A stretch of DNA of 64,000 nucleotides from Actinacidiphila acididurans (GCF_016918855.1 NZ_JADKYB010000030.1:37128-101127), one strand, 5' to 3'; positions 1 to 9,100 are shown, counted from the stretch's first letter. Translations and numbers: made by a program. Notes: generated by a model from the letters alone, not told the origin.

Positions 1-2
1 AG

Positions 3-2192
3 CGCCCCGACCCCGGGCAGGACGAGGACTGGATCGAGTGGGTCAGCAAGCTCCTCGAGGAGCACCTCGTCCTGGATGCGCTGGCGATCTACCCGCGGCG
101 GACCTACGGCGGTGACCTGTACGCCATGGAAATCATCGCAGGGGACACCATCAAGCCGCTGCGGGACTACCGCGGCGGCAAGCCCGCCCCGCCGAACCCG
201 GCCTACCAGCAGATGCTGTGGGGCTTCCCCCGCGGCGAATACACCGCTGACGCCGAAGCCGACGGCACCATCCCCAACGGGTACCCGGCCGACACGCTGA
301 TCTACAAGCGCCGCAACGTCCGCGCCTCCAGCCCCTACGGGTTCTCCCCGGTCGAGCAGTGCCTCGAAGACCTCGACGTGTGGCTGCGCCGCCGGGCCTG
401 GATCCGCGCCGAGTACACCGACGGCACCGTCCCGGCCGGCCTGCTCCGCAACACCGCCAACAACGGCTGGACCCCGGCCCAGGTTCTCGAGTACGAGACG
501 GCCCTGAATGATGCCTGGTCCGGCCAGACCCTCGAGCGGCACCGCATGCGGATCCTGCCCCCCGGCTTCGAACTGGAGCCCCTGGCGGACGTCGCCGAGC
601 GGTACAAGCCCGAATACGACCTCTTCTTGTTGAAGCAGCTCGCCAACCACTTCTCCACCACGATCGCCGAGCTGAACTTCACCGAGACCGGCGGACTCGG
701 CAGCGCCGGCTACCACGAAGGCCAGTCCGACATCCGCGAACGCTCCGCCACCATGCCGCTGTACCGGTGGATCCAGGCGCTCATCACCCAGATCTCCCGC
801 CGCCACCTGGGCATGCCGTCCCAGCTGGAGTTCCGCATCCTCGGCCTCGAGGAAGAAGACGAGGCCGCCGCAGACCAGGTCGCACAGAACCGGATCCAGT
901 GGGGCCGCATGACCCTCAACGAGGACCGCGATCGCACCGGCATGCCCCGCTACACCTTCCCCGAGGCCGACAAGCCGATGGTCATGACGACCCGAGGCGT
1001 GATCTTCCTCGACGGCGCGTCACAGAACGCCGCCCCCGGACAGAGACTCGGCCTCGACGGCGGCAACCCCACCGGGCAGATCCAACCCGGGGGCCAGGAG
1101 GCCGACAGCGCCGCCGCCGACGAGGACGACGACAGCGGGGGAGACACCGCAGACGATGGCGAAGACCCCGGGAACAACGCCGGGAACAGTGCGACGGACA
1201 CGGCAGTGAAGGCCGAGCTGGCCGCCTATCACCGCTGGGCCAAGAAGAACCCCAGCCCGCGCCGCCCGTTCACCTTCACCATCGTCACCAAAGCTGACGC
1301 CCCCATCGACCTCAACACCGAACACGTCATCTTCGCCGGCGGCGACACGAGCCCCTCCGGCGGTGATCCGGTCCCAAAAGGTGAAGCGGCGGACTCCTGG
1401 CCGGGCTGGGACCGCGACCAGGACGCCGCCGACGTGTGGGCCGCACGCCTGCAGCAGGCCCTCGACGGGTCCGTCAACACCGATCAGGTCGCAGAGCGCT
1501 GGCTCGCCCAGCAGGCCGGGACAGCCCCGGACGCCGAACCCGCGGACGACGCAGGTGACGGGGACGACCAGGACGACCGGACAGACGCCGCGGTGGCCGC
1601 AGCGCTCGCGTTCCTCCTCGCCGGGGGTGTCAGCGTCACCACCGCCCTCGCCCCGCTGCTGGCCGGCATCTGGACGGAAGGCTGGGCCATCGGCGCCGCC
1701 TCCGTGCACGCCGCCCTCGGCGGCACACCGGCCGCCTTCCCCTGGAACATCGGCGACGACGCCGCGGCACGGCAGACCCTGACCACCGCCATGAACGACG
1801 CCCTGACCGCATTCCTCAACGGCCGCCGCGACACCATCCCACCGATCGCCGACCGGCGCCTCCAAGCGCTGGCCCGCGTCCTCGCCCGCGCCCGGGTAGC
1901 TGGCATGACCCGGCAGCAGCTCGCGCAGGCACTCCGCGACGCACTCCGAGACGAGCCGTGGGCACGCATGACCGCCCTGACCGAACTCACCCGCGCCGCC
2001 GCCGCAGCCGCCCGTACCGCCTACCAGGACGCCGGCATCACCCAATGGCGATGGGTCGCCGAACCCGGCGCCTGCCCCATCTGCACCGCCAACGCCGCCG
2101 CCGGCCCGCGCACCATCGGCGAGGCATGGCCTGACGGCTCCGACGCCCCGCCCGCGCACCCGAACTGCCGCTGCTACCCGGCCCCTTCCTGA
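3..2192 (+). CDS. Portal protein fused to a MuF-like minor head domain (5' end outside window)
   Basis: The reading frame is open from the first bases of the window, so the true start lies upstream; 729 residues are visible. The N-terminal part reads like a portal (a stretch ending in DLYAMEIIAGDTIKPL, then YQQMLWG), the ring at the capsid vertex through which DNA passes. Residues 430-560 are acidic and Ala-rich linker. The last ~110 residues match the SPP1 gp7/MuF pattern: helices, then CPICTANAAAGPRT and HPNCRC, a Cys/His metal-type site. In many phages these are two genes. The prohead protease follows 47 bp later. Fusion is seen directly; roles come from the families. Confidence 0.9.
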   Translation, partial: RPDPGQDEDWIEWVSKLLEEHLVLDALAIYPRRTYGGDLYAMEIIAGDTIKPLRDYRGGKPAPPNPAYQQMLWGFPRGEYTADAEADGTIPNGYPADTLIYKRRNVRASSPYGFSPVEQCLEDLDVWLRRRAWIRAEYTDGTVPAGLLRNTANNGWTPAQVLEYETALNDAWSGQTLERHRMRILPPGFELEPLADVAERYKPEYDLFLLKQLANHFSTTIAELNFTETGGLGSAGYHEGQSDIRERSATMPLYRWIQALITQISRRHLGMPSQLEFRILGLEEEDEAAADQVAQNRIQWGRMTLNEDRDRTGMPRYTFPEADKPMVMTTRGVIFLDGASQNAAPGQRLGLDGGNPTGQIQPGGQEADSAAADEDDDSGGDTADDGEDPGNNAGNSATDTAVKAELAAYHRWAKKNPSPRRPFTFTIVTKADAPIDLNTEHVIFAGGDTSPSGGDPVPKGEAADSWPGWDRDQDAADVWAARLQQALDGSVNTDQVAERWLAQQAGTAPDAEPADDAGDGDDQDDRTDAAVAAALAFLLAGGVSVTTALAPLLAGIWTEGWAIGAASVHAALGGTPAAFPWNIGDDAAARQTLTTAMNDALTAFLNGRRDTIPPIADRRLQALARVLARARVAGMTRQQLAQALRDALRDEPWARMTALTELTRAAAAAARTAYQDAGITQWRWVAEPGACPICTANAAAGPRTIGEAWPDGSDAPPAHPNCRCYPAPS

Positions 2193-2239
2193 CCCGCTAC
2201 CGCGACCCCGTGTGCCCGCGACCCGGGCAAGGAGGAACC

Positions 2240-4120
2240 ATGTCCGACACCGCCTACGCCTGGGCGCCCATCACCAAGACCGTCCGCGAGGACGACGGGA
2301 CTCTGCTCGTCTACGGGCCCGCCGCGTCCTCCGCCCTGGACCGCGACCAGCAGCGCCTCGACGGCACCTGGCTCGACCAGGCCATGCCCCGCTGGCTGGC
2401 CGAGGGCGGCGGCGTCCGCGAGCAGCACGACCCCAAGCGCGCCGTCGGCGTCGGAGTGGGCCTGTCCAAGGGCGACGACGGCGCGCACCTGCTGACGGCC
2501 CGCATCGTCGACCCCGTCGCCGTCAAGAAGATCGAACACGGGGTGCTGCGCGGCTTCTCCGTCGGCATCAAGGCGCCCAGAGTGGAGATGGGCAAGGCCG
2601 ACGCACCCAACGGCCTCGTCGTCGGCGGCGACGTGATCGAGGTCAGCGTCGTCGACCGGCCGGCCAACCCGGGGTGCACCTTCGACCTGGCCAAGGCCGA
2701 CTCGGCTGGGGACCTGATCCTGGTCGAGGACGCCGAGGTCACCGAGAAGACCGACGCCGAAGCGTTCGGACTGCCGCAGGAACTGTACGACCGGCTCGCC
2801 GCGCCGGTGAAGGAGGCGCTGACCCGCCTCGCGGACGGCGGCGCGCAGGTGTCCGTGGACACCGCGAAGACCGACGACCCTGGTCCGGCAGTAGCGTTGC
2901 CCACCTTCGTGATCCACCTGCAAGGCGCGCCCGTGACCGAGGAAATGCTGCGCGGCCTCGTGGACGCGCGCGTCGAGGAACTCTCCAAGGCGGACCTGTC
3001 CGCGGCCGGGCGCCGCAAGGCCGCTTCCTCGGGGGCCGCAATGAACGACGGCAGCTACCCGATCGAGACCAAGGCCGACCTGCGCAAAGCGATCCGCGCG
3101 GTGGGCCGCGGCGGAGTCGACCATGACAAGATCCGCGCCCACATCATCAAGCGCGCCAAGGCCCTCGGCCTGTCCGACATGATCCCCGAGAACTGGAAGG
3201 CCGACGGCTCCATGACCACCACGAAGGCCGACGAGGCGACGATCGCCAAGGCCGAGCAGATCCTCACCGACATCCTGCCGCTCGTCCCGGGCGTGGCCAA
3301 GGCCGACGACGGCGGCACAGGCGGGGACGGAGGCGACGGAGGCAACCCGGACGAGTCGATGGACATCGAGGGCGCCCAGCAGGCGCTGGCCGGGATCGCC
3401 AAGCTCATCATCGCTGAGGCCGAGTCACTCGCCGAAGGCAACGTCAACGAGATCATCGACATCTCGCTGCTGCTGGACGCCGCCCGGTCCCTGAAGTGGT
3501 TCCAGGACCGCGAGGAGCGCGAGCAGGCCGGCATGGCCGAGGACATGTGCCTGTCCGACAAGCCCGACGCCACCAAGACGGACAAGGCACCGCCGGCGGC
3601 CGCGAGCGGTCCCTCCGGGACGGGCGCCCCGGGCGACGGCACTGGAACCGCCCCGGGCGGGAAGGCCGCGAAGAAGGCCGACGGCGACGGCGCCCTCCTC
3701 ACCAAGGCCGAAGCCGCGGCCGCCGTTCAGACTGCCGTCGCCGAGGCCCTCGCCGCCCGCACCCCCCAGACCGCCCCGGCCGACGAGCCGGACACCGTGA
3801 CCAAGGCCGACCTCGCCGACATGGTGAAGGCCGCTGTAGCAGAGGCCACCAAGGCCGCCGAGGAGCGCGCCGCGGCGCTCGCGGCCGATGTGGCAAAGGC
3901 CAGCGTCGCCGAAGCCGTCAAGGATCTGCCCACCCCCGGCGGCCCGGTGCTCACCCGCACCGCCGCCCAGCAGAGCACCGCCGCCGAAAGCGACGCGGCC
4001 CGGATGCGCGCCGAGGGCGACGCCCTCATGGCCAAGGCCGACCAGTTCGCAGCCAACCGCGACCTCGCCGAGGGCTACCGCATCCGCGCGAAGGCCCTGT
4101 ACGCCCGCGCCGGCGCCTGA
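2240..4120 (+). CDS. Prohead serine protease with long scaffold-like C-terminus
   Basis: 626 aa; ATG chosen because AAGGAGGA lies 5 bp upstream (an ATG-less upstream extension was ignored). Residues 1-160 fit the HK97/XkdF-type prohead protease: candidate catalytic His63 in REQHDPKRAVG, Ser107 in LRGFSVGI, then EVSVVDRPANPG. Around residue 270 comes a short domain (YPIETKADLRKAIRAVGRG ... HIIKRAKALGL) known from phage head proteins (DUF6582-like, from memory). The rest is Ala/Lys/Asp-rich helix with many KAD tripeptides, as expected of an internal scaffold that is cleaved on maturation. It sits between portal and capsid genes, the usual place. The protease-scaffold fusion is inference from length and composition. 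Confidence 0.85.
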   Translation: MSDTAYAWAPITKTVREDDGTLLVYGPAASSALDRDQQRLDGTWLDQAMPRWLAEGGGVREQHDPKRAVGVGVGLSKGDDGAHLLTARIVDPVAVKKIEHGVLRGFSVGIKAPRVEMGKADAPNGLVVGGDVIEVSVVDRPANPGCTFDLAKADSAGDLILVEDAEVTEKTDAEAFGLPQELYDRLAAPVKEALTRLADGGAQVSVDTAKTDDPGPAVALPTFVIHLQGAPVTEEMLRGLVDARVEELSKADLSAAGRRKAASSGAAMNDGSYPIETKADLRKAIRAVGRGGVDHDKIRAHIIKRAKALGLSDMIPENWKADGSMTTTKADEATIAKAEQILTDILPLVPGVAKADDGGTGGDGGDGGNPDESMDIEGAQQALAGIAKLIIAEAESLAEGNVNEIIDISLLLDAARSLKWFQDREEREQAGMAEDMCLSDKPDATKTDKAPPAAASGPSGTGAPGDGTGTAPGGKAAKKADGDGALLTKAEAAAAVQTAVAEALAARTPQTAPADEPDTVTKADLADMVKAAVAEATKAAEERAAALAADVAKASVAEAVKDLPTPGGPVLTRTAAQQSTAAESDAARMRAEGDALMAKADQFAANRDLAEGYRIRAKALYARAGA

Positions 4121-4193
4121 CTCTGCCCCACCCCACCACCCGCTTCAGCCCCGCCACTGAGGCGGCGCTTTCGTACGGAAGGAGCAGGGCGAG

Positions 4194-5939
4194 ATGGCTC
4201 TGCCCGCAAACCTCGAACTCCTCTTCGGCGAGTCCCACGAGGCCCCGAAGCTGTCCAAGGCCGAAGTCAGCGAGCGCTTCGACGAGCTCGTCAAGTCCAT
4301 CGGAGGGATGCCCGAGCGGGAACTGACCCGCGAGGAGATCGTCACCTCCTTCAAGGCCGGCCAGCCCGTCGACTTCACGTCGCAGCCCACCAACGCCCTG
4401 GGGTACCTGGAGAAGGCCCTCGGAGCCCCCGACCTCGTCAAGGGACTGGGAGCAGACGCCGTAGCGTCCATCACCCAGGCCCTGGACGGCCTGAAGGCCC
4501 AGACCCCGGACCTGGTCAAGGACATCAACCTGACCTCCCCGGTCGGCACCGGCCTGGTCGCGTTCGACCTGGAAGCCCCGGCGAAGCTGTTGGCGCCCCG
4601 GCCGACGCCGCTGCGCAACCGCATCCCGCGCATCAAGGGCATCGGCACCAGCCACCGCTTCAAGGTCATCTCCGGATTCACCGGCTCCGGCACCGGCGGC
4701 GTCGGCAACATCCACCCCGGTATCCAGGACACCACCCAGAACAACTTCGCCCCCTCCGGCGCGGGCAACTCCCTGTACTACGCGCGCGGCCCGAAGATCG
4801 CGTACGCGGGCTACGACGTCACGCTGCCCTACAGCCAGTTCTCGATGTCGGACGAGGTGACCTGGTCCGCGCAGTACGCCGGCCAGGGCTACCAGGACAT
4901 CCGGCAGCTCTCCCGCACCAGCCTGCTCTACGCGAGCATGCTGATGGAGGAGCGCATGATCCTGATGGGTCGCGGCACCGCATCCCCGTACTCGGGTGCG
5001 CTCGCCGCCCCCGGCGGGGTGTCCCTCGTCGACAACACCGTCGGCACCGGGCAGGTCGCCCTGACCGGGTACACCACGAACATCTACGTGTACGTCACCT
5101 CCGACGCCGGCGCCTTCGGAGAGTCCGTCGTCTCCAGCGTGGCGACCATCGCCCCCACCTCGACCCACAACGTGGTGCTGCGCCTGACCGACGTGCCGCA
5201 GGCCCTCGGGTACAACGTGTACATCGGCACCGGCGCCTCGCAGCCCGCGAACAGCAGTTTCTTCCTCTACGGCCGCTTCCCGAACCAGACCGCGAACGGC
5301 GGCGGCGCGGGCGGCACCGGCATCGTCCTGCAGGGCGCGATCCCCACCAGCGGCAAGAACCCGCCCACCGCCGACACCTCCGCGTACGCGGCCGGCTACG
5401 ACGGCATCCTGCCGTGGGTCATGGGCACCCAGTCCGGCTACAACGTGAAGATCAACAGCACGTTCAGCACCAGCAACCCGGGCTCGGAGTTCCAGACCGC
5501 GTTCGCCGCCCTGTACAACGCCGTCAAGGCCGACCCCGACCGGATCCTGTTCAACGGCGTCGACCGCAAGCAGCAGTCCGACACCCTCAAGGCCGGGTCG
5601 TCGAACAACTACTTCCTCCAGATCACCCAGGACCAGGTGTCCGGCGTGTCCCTCGGCTCCGTCGCCGTCGCCATCATGAACGAGGTGACCGGCAAGCGCG
5701 TCGAGATGGAAGTCCACCCCTGGCTCCCCCAGGGCGTGTGCCCCATCCTCTCCGACACCCTTCCGATCCCGGACACCCAGGTCTCCAACGTCTGGTCCAT
5801 GATCAACGTCCAGGATCTGATGGGCATCGACTGGCCCGTCAACCAGTTCGCCTACGAGTCCAGCTCGTACTGGTTTGGCGGAATGCTATGTTACGCACCC
5901 GCCTGGAATGGCTGCATTTCTGGCGTGACGGCCGCGTAA
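4194..5939 (+). CDS. Major capsid protein, HK97 fold, with Ig-like insertion
   Basis: 581 aa; ATG preceded by GGAAGGAGCAGG. Position after the protease, and the stretch RNRIPRIKGIGTSHRF with later SGYNVKINSTFSTSNPGSEF and QTAFAALYNAVKADPDRILF, fit actinophage HK97-fold capsid proteins. Residues ~275-375 form a Thr/Val/Gly-rich beta segment (TTNIYVYVTSDAGAFGES, then NVVLRLTDVPQALGYNVYIG) that reads as an Ig-like surface domain. The C-terminus (CYAPAWNGCISGVTAA) ends in DNA of visibly lower GC, directly before the HNH gene, so the last residues may have been altered by that insertion. The protein would form the icosahedral shell. Confidence 0.9.
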   Translation: MALPANLELLFGESHEAPKLSKAEVSERFDELVKSIGGMPERELTREEIVTSFKAGQPVDFTSQPTNALGYLEKALGAPDLVKGLGADAVASITQALDGLKAQTPDLVKDINLTSPVGTGLVAFDLEAPAKLLAPRPTPLRNRIPRIKGIGTSHRFKVISGFTGSGTGGVGNIHPGIQDTTQNNFAPSGAGNSLYYARGPKIAYAGYDVTLPYSQFSMSDEVTWSAQYAGQGYQDIRQLSRTSLLYASMLMEERMILMGRGTASPYSGALAAPGGVSLVDNTVGTGQVALTGYTTNIYVYVTSDAGAFGESVVSSVATIAPTSTHNVVLRLTDVPQALGYNVYIGTGASQPANSSFFLYGRFPNQTANGGGAGGTGIVLQGAIPTSGKNPPTADTSAYAAGYDGILPWVMGTQSGYNVKINSTFSTSNPGSEFQTAFAALYNAVKADPDRILFNGVDRKQQSDTLKAGSSNNYFLQITQDQVSGVSLGSVAVAIMNEVTGKRVEMEVHPWLPQGVCPILSDTLPIPDTQVSNVWSMINVQDLMGIDWPVNQFAYESSSYWFGGMLCYAPAWNGCISGVTAA

Positions 5940-5987
5940 TTCCGGAAAGCCGCAGTGGTATAGCCGCCAATCAGCTACGCTCATTGT

Positions 5988-6575
5988 GTGATTGAAAAGG
6001 GGCTGTGTCACTGCGGCTGCGGAAACCCAACGAAGATAGCCACCCGAACCTCCACCCGCTACGGCTGGGTAAAAGGCGAGCCACAGTTCTACCTTCGCGG
6101 CCACGCCGCTTGGAAAGAGAGTGGCCCCAAGTGGATCATCAATGAGAACGGCTGCTGGATCTGGCAACGCGCCCTGAACCCCGAAGGCTACGGCATGGGT
6201 ACGTTCGCCCGGCTCGGGCACCCGGGGCACCACTTGGCGCACCGCGTCCTGTACCAGGAGAAGCACGGGCCGATACCGGACAGCATTCTGCTCGACCACA
6301 CCTGCCACACGAACGACACCGATTGCCAAGGTGGCCCGACCTGTCCACATCGGCAGTGTGTTAACCCCGATCACGTAGAGCCAGTAACCCCTCTGGAAAA
6401 CGTGCACCGCGGCGTTCTGCTGAAAGCTACCGAACTGGATATTAAGGCCGTGTACGAGCTGCGCCGCCGAGGCATCTCGTGGCGTCAGATAGCACCGCGG
6501 TTCGGCATGACTCATCCGCCGCTGATTACGCGGCTGAGAAAACACTGCGAAGCCAACGGTCTGGAGTGGCCGTAG
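5988..6575 (+). CDS. HNH endonuclease (probable homing endonuclease)
   Basis: 195 aa from a GTG with no good ribosome site. It begins with a CHCGCGNPT knuckle and carries a classic HNH core: SILLDHTCHTND, two CxxC-type pairs, then RQCVNPDHVEPV (His104, Asn126, His129). A C-terminal helix-turn-helix stretch (ELRRRGISWRQIAPRFG) is the usual DNA-recognition addition in homing nucleases. Codon use is less GC-biased than in all surrounding head genes and it splits capsid from connector genes, both typical of recent acquisition. Expected activity: site-specific DNA cleavage that spreads the gene; the target is unknown. Confidence 0.85.
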   Translation: MIEKGLCHCGCGNPTKIATRTSTRYGWVKGEPQFYLRGHAAWKESGPKWIINENGCWIWQRALNPEGYGMGTFARLGHPGHHLAHRVLYQEKHGPIPDSILLDHTCHTNDTDCQGGPTCPHRQCVNPDHVEPVTPLENVHRGVLLKATELDIKAVYELRRRGISWRQIAPRFGMTHPPLITRLRKHCEANGLEWP

Positions 6576-6595
6576 CCGCGCTTCGCTCGCCCCCC

Positions 6596-6628
6596 CGAGA
6601 GCCCGTCGCCCTTGGTGCCGGGCTCTCG
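6596..6628 (+). terminator. Hairpin terminator after capsid/HNH block
   Basis: A perfect 10-bp stem, CGAGAGCCCG pairing with CGGGCTCTCG, closes a 13-nt loop just after the HNH stop codon. No T-run follows, so it may only partly stop the late transcript and lower expression of the connector genes relative to capsid. Confidence 0.6.
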
Positions 6629-6647
6629 TCATGAGAGGACTCCGCGG

Positions 6648-6914
6648 ATGCGTATCGCAGCCCCCGACGGCGCCGTGGCCGGCATGGAAGTCAAGGGCGC
6701 TCAGACCGGTCACGTCACCCGCTACAACGGCCGGATCGCCGACGTCGACAACCCCGGGCACGTCAAGGCGCTCCTCGCCGAGGGCGCGTTCGTGGCGTCC
6801 CTGTCGGGCCGTACCCGGCGCGGCATCGGCTACCGCTGCCCGACCTGCCAGTTCGGCAGCTTCGTGACGACGTGCAGCCGCTGCGGCGGCACCTGCGAAA
6901 AGGAGACCCCCTGA
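6648..6914 (+). CDS. Small zinc-ribbon protein of the head module
   Basis: 88 aa. The ATG at 6648 is chosen for AGAGGA 8 bp upstream. The N-terminal half (GHVTRYNGRIADVDNPGHVK) has no known function; the C-terminal half is a four-Cys ribbon, CPTCQFG then CSRCGGTC, likely binding Zn. It lies between capsid and connector genes and its stop overlaps the next start by one base. A structural or connector-associated role is plausible but only from position. Confidence 0.75.
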   Translation: MRIAAPDGAVAGMEVKGAQTGHVTRYNGRIADVDNPGHVKALLAEGAFVASLSGRTRRGIGYRCPTCQFGSFVTTCSRCGGTCEKETP

Positions 6915-7372
6915 TGCCGCCCCGCACCCGCAAGACCACCCCCAAGCCGGCCGATCCCGCCGCGCCCGATGCGTCCGGCCCCGAGGAGCCGCAGCTTCCG
7001 GCCGCCGACGACGGGAAGCCCGGCACCACCAGTCCGGACGGACAGGACCAGACGCCAACGGCCACGCCGGACGACAAGCCCCAGGACACCCCGCCAGCCG
7101 ATGTTGACGCCGACGCGGAGGCGGAGGCGGCGACGGGGGACCGGGACGCGGCCGCACAGGCCAGCGCCACGGCCGATCCCGGAGCGCAGGACCCCGAGCC
7201 CGCGGCGCCGGAAGCCCTCGAGGCGACCGCCGAAGCCTTCCACTGGGAGACCCCCGCCGGCGACCGCGACGACCCGTGCCGCCTGTGCATGCCCCACGGC
7301 GTGCAGCTGAGCGCGGGCAGCGTCGGCTGCCAGCACGGGCAGTGGGTCCGCGTGCGGGACGACGACCAGTAA
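6914..7372 (+). CDS. Acidic Pro/Ala-rich protein with C-terminal Cys motif (paralogue 1)
   Basis: 152 aa, start overlapping the previous stop (CTGATG) with AAAAGGAGA upstream. Residues 1-110 are low-complexity Ala/Pro/Asp/Thr, predicted unstructured. The last ~40 residues hold a compact motif, DPCRLCMPHGV then GSVGCQHGQWVRV. The same motif, DPC/EPCSIC ... GCDHGTW, recurs in the next, frameshifted gene, so the two are tandem duplicates. Function unknown; its place in the head operon suggests a virion or assembly role. Confidence 0.75.
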   Translation: MPPRTRKTTPKPADPAAPDASGPEEPQLPAADDGKPGTTSPDGQDQTPTATPDDKPQDTPPADVDADAEAEAATGDRDAAAQASATADPGAQDPEPAAPEALEATAEAFHWETPAGDRDDPCRLCMPHGVQLSAGSVGCQHGQWVRVRDDDQ

Positions 7373-7383
7373 GGGGAAGGCGC

Positions 7384-7645
7384 ATGTCCCCGAAGAAGCG
7401 CCCCGCCGCAGACGAACCGGCCGCCGACACCCCCGCGGTTCTCGGCCCCGGCGAAACCGTCCTCTCCGGCCCCGGATGCCAAGCAGGCCGCCCCGGACGC
7501 GGAGCCAGAGCCCGAGGGTCCTGCGCGCAGCGACCTGCAAGAGGCCAACGAGCCCTGCTCGATCTGCTACCCGGACGGCTGGCCCGAGCAAGTCTTCTCC
7601 CTCGGCTGCGACCACGGCACCTGGATCCGCACCAACAGCAACTGA
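7384..7645 (+). pseudogene. Frameshifted paralogue of the upstream Cys-motif protein
   Basis: It starts as MSPKKRPAADEPAADTPAV at the ATG at 7384 (GGGGAAGG upstream), but the recognisable C-terminus (NEPCSICYPDGWPEQ, then LGCDHGTWIRTNSN and a stop at 7643-7645) is in the +1 frame. Third-position GC moves from one frame to the other around GGCCCCGGA at about 7470. No start codon exists in the second frame after the preceding gene's stop. The reading frame therefore changes by +1 inside a GC-rich run. Explanations are a real inactivating indel, a sequencing error, or +1 frameshifting. Repaired product would be about 86 aa. Confidence 0.65.
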
Positions 7646-7664
7646 CTGGGCGAGGGGTGATCCG

Positions 7665-8573
7665 ATGCCCACCCCACCTCCCTTGGTGACCGTCCCGTAC
7701 GTGTCCGCCGCAGCGTTCCAGGCACACCCCACCTACCTCGACCTGGACGACCTGCGAGTGGACGTCGATGACCCCGCAGCCCAGACAGCCGAGCTCGAGA
7801 ACCTTCTGCTCATGTCGTCGCAGTGGGCCGCCGACACCGCCATGCAGCCGCTGCACGCCCACGTCTTCACCCAGCGCACCAGAGCCCGGACCGACCGGCA
7901 GGGCAACCTGAAGTTCCACCTCGACCACACGCCCTACCTGAGCCTGGTGCAGGTCGGATACGGCTACAGCCCGACCGCGCTGACGGTGATGAACTCCCCG
8001 ACCGTCTGGGAGCAGGACAACAACCTGACCATCCCCCTCGGGCAGGGCGGCGGGTCCTGGTCCGGAAGCCTCCAGTTCGGCTTCCCCGCCGGGGTGGAGC
8101 TGTGGGTCCAGGCAGTGTGCGTGGCCGGCTTCGTCGCCACCCGCCTGACGGCCGACACCACCGCCGGGGCGCTCACTCTCACTGTCGACGACCCCACCGG
8201 CATCCTCCCCGGCGCCCAGTACCGCATCTGGGAGCCGGGAGCCGAGGAAACGGTGACCGTCTCACCGGCATGGACGCCCCCGGCGATCAGCGTGCCGCCC
8301 ACGGCACCCGCCCCCGCAGCGGTGACCCTGGCCACCCCCACCCGGTTCGCGCACACCAGCGGCCACGACTTCTCCGGGATGCCCGCCAACCTGCGGCTCG
8401 CAGTCGTCAACTACAACATCAGCCAGTTGATGCGCCCGGACACCGCAGCCGAGGACTCCTACCCCGACACCCACCTGGCCTCCAGAACCCGGCAGACGGA
8501 CCCCCGCAAGGACGGCTCGGGCCTCGTCGCGGAAGCCGAACGCATCATCAACTCGTACTGGCGCGTGCGGTGA
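7665..8573 (+). CDS. Head-tail connector (adaptor) protein
   Basis: 302 aa; ATG preceded by GCGAGGGGTG. Starts PPLVTVPYVSAAAFQAHPTYL with helical region AELENLLLMSSQWAADTAM, resembling gp6-type adaptors that dock under the portal. A Thr/Val-rich beta segment follows (ADTTAGALTLTVDDPTGILP, a common phage surface motif). Conserved position: after capsid, before tail terminator. The stop overlaps the next GTG start. Specific connector class is inferred from synteny. Confidence 0.7.
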   Translation: MPTPPPLVTVPYVSAAAFQAHPTYLDLDDLRVDVDDPAAQTAELENLLLMSSQWAADTAMQPLHAHVFTQRTRARTDRQGNLKFHLDHTPYLSLVQVGYGYSPTALTVMNSPTVWEQDNNLTIPLGQGGGSWSGSLQFGFPAGVELWVQAVCVAGFVATRLTADTTAGALTLTVDDPTGILPGAQYRIWEPGAEETVTVSPAWTPPAISVPPTAPAPAAVTLATPTRFAHTSGHDFSGMPANLRLAVVNYNISQLMRPDTAAEDSYPDTHLASRTRQTDPRKDGSGLVAEAERIINSYWRVR

Positions 8574-9100
8574 GCGGCACGACTGTGCTCGACGGGATCT
8601 GCCGGTACTTCGGCGGTCCCTACGACCCGAAGACGCACACCTACCGCGCCTCCCCGGTACCCGGGGTCGGCATCGTGCGCCGCGCGTGGCCGAAGGACGA
8701 CGGCCACCAGGACTTCTTTCACGGCATGCCGCCCGGTGCCCGCACCGGCTCGATGCTCGTCTTCTGGATTCCCCGCCGCTCCGAGGGCCGCTTCGCAGTC
8801 GCCGGACCGTACAACGGCCAGAAGAACGTCCTCTACCAGATCGAGGGCGCCTGCTACCTCCGCTCCCGCACCCCCGATGCCGAGGACGCGCAGGACGACA
8901 TGTACGCCCTCCAGGACGCCCTCGTGGAGTGGATGCGCCGCGACCGCACCCTCGGTAAAGCCTGCTTCCAAGCAGGCGAACACGTTGAGGGCGGCAGCGG
9001 AACGATCGACTTCGACAACGGCCAGCCCGAGACCAAGGGGCAGCTCACCAAGAGCTTCTTCCTCATGTCCTTCACGGCCCTCGAGATCGCCCAAGCCTGA
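8570..9100 (+). CDS. Putative tail terminator / tail completion protein
   Basis: 176 aa beginning at a GTG that overlaps the previous stop (GTGA). Contains RRAWPKDDGHQDFFHGMPPG, a central beta-rich body and an acidic helix AEDAQDDMYALQDALVEWMR. Size, position immediately before the tail tube genes and the end QLTKSFFLMSFTALEIAQA fit small neck/tail-terminator proteins that cap the tail tube at the head side. I recognise the position rather than a signature motif. Confidence 0.6.
   Translation: MSGTTVLDGICRYFGGPYDPKTHTYRASPVPGVGIVRRAWPKDDGHQDFFHGMPPGARTGSMLVFWIPRRSEGRFAVAGPYNGQKNVLYQIEGACYLRSRTPDAEDAQDDMYALQDALVEWMRRDRTLGKACFQAGEHVEGGSGTIDFDNGQPETKGQLTKSFFLMSFTALEIAQA

Noticed and set aside
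4026..5717. 563-codon minus-strand frame opposite the capsid gene
   Set aside because: Antisense shadow of the capsid gene with no ribosome site or recognisable sequence.
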